The notes beneath the pieces were generated by a model. The model made no database searches. It was not told the DNA's origin and saw only the letters and a program-made list of their open reading frames with translations. Shown here in pieces: positions 61,401 to 64,000 of a stretch of 64,000 bases of DNA; within the stretch, counting starts at the first letter, position 1, and every line of letters begins with the position of its first letter. Made by a program: the position numbers and the translations under genes. Location: the NCBI RefSeq assembly GCF_004124325.1, contig NZ_QBDT01000001.1, forward strand, positions 1,488,001-1,552,000. The letters run 5' to 3'. The DNA comes from Streptomyces sp. L2 (GTDB taxonomy: Bacteria > Actinomycetota > Actinomycetes > Streptomycetales > Streptomycetaceae).

Positions 61401-64000
61401 CTCGTGCAGGTGCCGGGCGGCATCGGCCTTGGGCGCCCATACGCCGGCCAGGCGCTCCGGGGTGAGATGGGTGACGGTGGTGTCGTCGAGGACCCCCGCG
61501 GTGTGCAGGACGGCGGTGATGTCCTGGTGGGCGTCCAGCAGCCGCGCGACCGCGTCCCGGTCGGAGACGTCACAGGCCTCGACGGCCACCGAGGCGCCCA
61601 ACTCGACCAGTTCCGCCACGAGTTCCGTTGCGCCGGGCGCCGCGGCGCCGCGCCGGCTGGTGAGCAGCAGGCTGCGCACGCCGTGCCGGGTGACGAGGTG
61701 GCGGGCGACGAGCGCGCCGAGCCCTCCGGTGCCGCCGGTGACGAGGGTGGTGCCGGTGGCCGGCCACACGGGGGCGTCCAGGTCGGCGGGGTCAGTGGTG
61801 TCAGTGGTGAGGCGAGGTGCGGTGAACGTGGCGCCGTCGTAGGCGAGTTCGGGTTCCAGGGTGGGGATGTGCTCCGGGATTTCCGTGTTCGTGTCCAGGA
61901 GCACGATCCGGCCCGGCTGCTCGGCCTGGGCCGCCCGTGCCAGGGCGCGCACCGCCGACTGGTCGGGGTCGGTGAGCGCGTCGTGCGTGACGACGAGCAG
62001 CGGTTCCTGTCCCTCCAGGCGGTCCTGGAGCTGCGGGAGCAGGCCGGCGGTGGTGTCGGCGCGCAGCACGCTGTACGAGGCGGTGGGCTCGGTCTCCTGG
62101 GTGGTGACCGGCGTCCAGCCGATCCGGTAGAGGTCACGGGCGGCACCGGTCCCGGCACCGGCCACGGCCATGGGCCGCAGGATCAGCGTCCCCACCGTGG
62201 CGACCGGCGTCCCGGTGGGATCGGCGAGGTCCAGCCGGTGTCCGGCGCCCTCCTTCGTGATCCGCACCCGCAGGGCGGTGGCGCCAGACGCGTGCAGGGT
62301 GACGTCGGACCAGGAGAAGGGCAGCTCGGCCCGTGAACCGTTGCCGGAGGGCCACAGTCCGATGGCGTGCAGGGAGGCGTCGAGCAGGGCGGGGTGGATG
62401 CCGTAGCCGTCGGTGTCGGTGCCGTCGGGCAGCGCGAGTTCGGCGTAGACGGTGGTGCCGTCCGTCGAGCGCCAGGCGGTGGTCACGCCCTGGAACAGGG
62501 GGCCGTACTCCAGCCCGGCCGCGGCCAGTTCGTCGTAGAGGCTCGTGGTGTCGACCGGTTCGGCGCCGGCCGGCGGCCAGGCGGGACCGAGGTCGGCAGG
62601 GCCGGCGTCCTGGGCGGACAGGGTGCCTTCCGCGTGCAGCGTCCAGGTGTCCTCGCCCTCGGGGCGGGAGTGCACGGTGACTGCGGGCTCGTCGCCCTCA
62701 CCTACACGCACCCGCAGGTCCACCGCACAGTCGGCCGGTACGACGAGGGGAGCGTGCAGGGTCAGGTCGCCGACCGTGCCCCGGCCGACCTCGTCACCGG
62801 CGCGGACCGCGATCTCCACGAGCGCGGCGCCGGGCACGATCACGGTGCCGTCGACCGCGTGCTCGGTCAGCCACTGGTGCGCGGCCTGCGACAGCCGGCC
62901 CGTGAACAAGACACCGTCGCCGTCCGGAAGTTCGACCATCGCGCCGAGGAGCGGGTGCCCGGCGGTCGCGACTCCGGCGCCCTGGACGTCGCCCACGCGG
63001 GTCGCCGGGATCGCGGGCCAGTACGTCTCGTGCTCGAAGGGGTAGGTGGGCAGGTCGACGGCCTGCCGGCCCGGCCCGAAGTAGCCGGTCCAGTCGACCT
63101 CCGGGAGCCGGGTGAGCGCCTCGACCAGGGCCTGCGGCTCGGACCGGTCCCGGCGCAGCGTGGCGACCGGCGTCGCCTCCGTGCCGGTGTCTGCGGCCAT
63201 CGCGGTGAGCACGGCGTCGGGGCCGAGTTCGAGGAAGGTGCCGATGCCCTGGCCGTCGAGGGTGGTGATCGCGTCGGCGAAGCGGACGGCTTCGCGGACG
63301 TGGCGGACCCAGTAGGAGGGCTGGGCGAGGTCGTCGTAGGAGACCGTCGTGCCTGTCAGCGTCGAGACGATCGGCAAGGCCGGCTCGTCGTAGGTGAGCT
63401 GGGCGGCGATCTGCTCGAACTCGGCGAGCATCGGCTCCATGAGGGGCGAGTGGAAAGCGTGGCTCACAGTGAGCTTCTTCGCCTTACGGCCTTCACCACT
63501 GAAGTGGCTGACAACCGTGTTCACACCTGTTTCCGGGCCGGACACGACGATCGACATCGGTCCATTCACAGCCGCGATGCCCGTGCCGTCCGGCAACACC
63601 GCCCGCACCTCGTCCTCGGTCGCCTGCACAGCCGCCATCGCACCCCCCGAAGGGAGCAGCTGCATCAGCCGGCCACGAGCCGCCACCAGCTTCGCCGCGT
63701 CCTCCAGGGACCACAGCCCCGCCACGTGCGCGGCAGCCAGCTCACCGATCGAATGCCCGGCCAACGCATCCGGCCGCACACCCCAGAACTCCAGCAACCG
63801 GAACAGAGCGACTTCGAGAGCGAACAGCGCGGGCTGCGTGTACCCCGTCTCGTCCAGCTCCTCCCCGCCGAACATGACGTCCTTCAGGTCCCGTTCGAGA
63901 TGCGCGTCAAGCGCCCCGCACACCTCATCCAAGGCAGCGGCGAACACCGGGAAGGCCTCATACAGCTCCCGTCCCATCCCCGCCCGCTGACTCCCCTGCC
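55467..64000 (-). CDS. Type I PKS (5' end beyond window): ...AT-DH-KR-ACP / KS-AT-DH-KR-ACP
   Basis: The gene enters from the right edge inside an AT (GQGSQRAG); its KS and start lie outside. First visible module: AT to about 63.1 kb (HAFH: malonyl), DH 62.95-62.2 kb ([10 protein letters not shown]), KR about 61.8-61.2 kb (LDD), ACP Ser codon at 60786-60788. Second module: KS 60.6-59.3 kb (VDTACSSSL), AT 59.0-58.1 kb (HAFH), DH 58.0-57.2 kb ([10 protein letters not shown]), KR 56.8-56.25 kb (AGVVRDGTV, lacking the LDD motif), ACP Ser codon at 55848-55850. The acidic C-terminal docking tail ends [16 protein letters not shown]. It feeds the PKS that starts 44 bp downstream. Both modules should yield double bonds. 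Part of the second module is shared with the plus-strand PKS. Confidence 0.94.
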   Translation of the reverse strand, partial: QGSQRAGMGRELYEAFPVFAAALDEVCGALDAHLERDLKDVMFGGEELDETGYTQPALFALEVALFRLLEFWGVRPDALAGHSIGELAAAHVAGLWSLEDAAKLVAARGRLMQLLPSGGAMAAVQATEDEVRAVLPDGTGIAAVNGPMSIVVSGPETGVNTVVSHFSGEGRKAKKLTVSHAFHSPLMEPMLAEFEQIAAQLTYDEPALPIVSTLTGTTVSYDDLAQPSYWVRHVREAVRFADAITTLDGQGIGTFLELGPDAVLTAMAADTGTEATPVATLRRDRSEPQALVEALTRLPEVDWTGYFGPGRQAVDLPTYPFEHETYWPAIPATRVGDVQGAGVATAGHPLLGAMVELPDGDGVLFTGRLSQAAHQWLTEHAVDGTVIVPGAALVEIAVRAGDEVGRGTVGDLTLHAPLVVPADCAVDLRVRVGEGDEPAVTVHSRPEGEDTWTLHAEGTLSAQDAGPADLGPAWPPAGAEPVDTTSLYDELAAAGLEYGPLFQGVTTAWRSTDGTTVYAELALPDGTDTDGYGIHPALLDASLHAIGLWPSGNGSRAELPFSWSDVTLHASGATALRVRITKEGAGHRLDLADPTGTPVATVGTLILRPMAVAGAGTGAARDLYRIGWTPVTTQETEPTASYSVLRADTTAGLLPQLQDRLEGQEPLLVVTHDALTDPDQSAVRALARAAQAEQPGRIVLLDTNTEIPEHIPTLEPELAYDGATFTAPRLTTDTTDPADLDAPVWPATGTTLVTGGTGGLGALVARHLVTRHGVRSLLLTSRRGAAAPGATELVAELVELGASVAVEACDVSDRDAVARLLDAHQDITAVLHTAGVLDDTTVTHLTPERLAGVWAPKADAARHLHELTADRDLGAFVLFSSAAGSFDGIGQANYAAANAYLDTLAAQRRNQGLPALSLGWGLWAPDAGGMGAGLTDTDLDRMARAGVEAITAEEGIALFDAALAAAEHRAHLVPIKLNPRAWDGTEDAPALLRDLVRPRARRAARRASLTQATAGTTGNSLQDRLAALPDSPARREVLLDLARKHVAAVLGFSGAHAVATDAAFTELGFDSLTAVEFRNALSAEAGVRLPATLVFDYPSPGAVADYLLAELVGADPESGAESGATVTSAAPADEPIAIVGMACRYPGGVNSPDDLWQLLASGGDAITSLPTDRGWDVAGLYDPDPEAVGKTYARHGGFLSQAAEFDPAFFGISPREALAMDPQHRLLLETSWEAFERAGIDPAGVRGSATGVFAGVMYNDYGIRLNGYPADLEGYLGTGSSGSVASGRVAYVLGLEGPAVTVDTACSSSLVTVHMAAQALRSGECTLALAGGVTVMATPETFVGFSRQRGLAPDGRCKPFAEAADGTGWGEGAGMLVLEKLSDARRNGHHVLAVVRGSAINQDGASNGLTAPNGPSQQRVIKQALAAARLTAQQIDAVEAHGTGTKLGDPIEAQALLATYGQGRAADSPLWLGSIKSNLGHTQAAAGVAGIIKMVLSLHHEELPRTLHVDAPSSHVDWSAGAVELLTEAQPWKAGERTRRAGVSSFGISGTNAHVIIEEAPAETPAEPDSSARRLPVLPWIVSGKSAEAVRAQAARLLDFATAHPELDSTNIAASLVSRRAAFAYRAGVVAGDREGLLAGLEAVEGGKAVPSGPLAFLFTGQGSQRAGMGRELYEAFPVFAAALDEVCAVLDAHLERPLKGVMFGGEGLGETGYTQPALFALEVALFRLLQAWGVRPDVLAGHSIGELAAAHVAGLWSLEDAATLVAARGRLMQELPAGGAMAAVQATEDEVRAVLPDGTGIAAVNGPNAIVVSGPETGVNSVVSHFSGEGRKAKKLTVSHAFHSPLMEPMLAEFEQIAAQLTYQDLTVPIVSTLTGQTVSYDDLARPSYWVRHVREAVRFVDAIATLDGEGIATFLELGPDAVLTAMAADPRAIPTLRRDRTEPQALTEALTRLPSVDWTAFFAGTGSLAVDLPTYAFQHGTYWLADKGAGTATGFGQSDAGHPLLGAAVELPDGEGVLFTGRLSLSTHPWLAEHAVNGTVIVPGAALVEIAVRAGDQIGCGTVRDLTLHAPLVVAADRGVDLRVRVGQGDEPTLSVHSRVEGEDWTLHAEGFLTAEAVEPADLGAAWPPAGAEQVDTTTLYADLAALGLEYGTLFQGVSEVWRDGDDTVYAEVTLPEGTDTDGYGIHPALLDASLHAISLLTDEDGGTAQLPFSWADFALHATGASALRLRIGRSGSAYRIDAADAAGAPVATVGSLALRPLAVESGTVRDLYRIDWTPVAAQQTEPTTSYTILQAATATELLPLLQARLEDEQPLLVHTRQAGTDPDQAAIRGLVRAAQAEHPDRIVLIDTTGDLPDHIPTGEPELAQNDSQFTAPRLTRETVVAEGSWSTSGTVLITGGTGGLGALTARHLVGAHGVRGLLLTSRRGPDAPGAAELSAELEAAGAKVEVVACDVTDRAALAGLIDAHPDLSAVIHTAGVVRDGTVASLTAETLTELRAPKVDAARYLHELTADRDLAAFVLYSSAAGVLGGAGQGAYAAANAALDALAAERRAQGLPGTSLAWGLWASEAGGMGAGLTETDVDRMARSGVRPLAAADGLALLDAAVAADRALLLPAGLDLPALARAGGGQVPALLSQLVRPTAVRRSAAAGAGGSGGGQELARRLAGLAATDRQRLVFDVVKRHVAAVLGTAGDAGAPEITPDKPFKELGFDSLTAVELRNALGAEAGVRLPATLVFDYPTPAELAGFLLQQLVPDDAADAGDAAHEESVRAALLAIPLARLRDAGLLDTLLELGGHRPESTGTPRSADDPAAEAGAVDDIDDMDAESLISMALEGSDF
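56626..57260 (-). repeat. Inverted partner of the 635-bp block at 27108-27742
   Basis: Encodes the DH-KR linker and the start of the KR in the last module of this PKS, with the same protein text as plus-strand module 2 (for example [20 protein letters not shown]). The pair forms a 29-kb-spaced inverted repeat within the cluster. Confidence 0.85.

Overview
The window is very high-GC actinomycete DNA, almost certainly Streptomyces: GTG starts, 4-bp ATGA/GTGA gene overlaps, an ANTAR regulator, an actinobacterial acyl-CoA carboxylase with an epsilon subunit, and giant modular type I polyketide synthases. It covers the left part of a large biosynthetic gene cluster and runs off the right end in the middle of a PKS gene.

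Left edge (1-9.2 kb). The tail of a plus-strand gene (possibly meaB) meets a minus-strand GAF-ANTAR regulator. Next is a tight minus-strand operon, metK > adoK > metH > metF > ahcY, followed by a 33-codon gene with a strong Shine-Dalgarno. Together the five enzymes form a complete activated-methyl (SAM regeneration) cycle. A small membrane-protein gene diverges from metK. It is followed by about 0.8 kb of non-coding DNA with hairpins and a 94-bp tandem repeat (9.93-10.75 kb).

Starter and supply region (10.7-18.2 kb). A minus-strand acyl-CoA carboxylase beta subunit with its epsilon subunit diverges from a plus-strand run. That run matches the beta-amino-acid starter cassette of macrolactam antibiotics (vicenistatin type): a VinK-like acyltransferase, a VinM-like aminoacyl adenylating enzyme, a VinN-like beta-amino-acid adenylating enzyme and a VinO-like PLP decarboxylase. 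The VinJ-like aminopeptidase that removes the protecting amino acid lies at 31.3-32.2 kb. The free-standing carrier protein (VinL) expected between VinK and VinM is absent from the window.

Assembly line. The first PKS (18.3-28.9 kb, plus) begins with a loading ACP and carries two KS-AT-DH-KR-ACP modules. A stand-alone protein with a condensation domain, an adenylation remnant and a PCP follows it. From the right edge back to 35.1 kb, four minus-strand PKS genes carry six more modules. From upstream to downstream they are: DH-KR, DH-KR, DH-ER-KR, methylmalonyl DH-KR, DH-KR, and a terminal KS-AT-ACP with no reduction and no thioesterase. Downstream in the same direction are a discrete alpha/beta-hydrolase with a Cys-Asp-His triad in thioesterase geometry, an ABC-2 exporter (ATPase plus permease) and the VinJ-like peptidase.

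Interpretation (inference). The locus probably makes a polyene macrolactam primed with a beta-amino acid. Malonate is the extender in 7 of 8 visible modules, and the C1 end is an unreduced beta-ketoacyl thioester. Unusual elements are the off-loading arrangement (discrete cysteine hydrolase and C-deltaA-PCP protein), the dedicated SAM cycle without a visible methyltransferase, the tiny conserved-looking peptide gene at its end, and large identical blocks shared between PKS modules on the same and on opposite strands.
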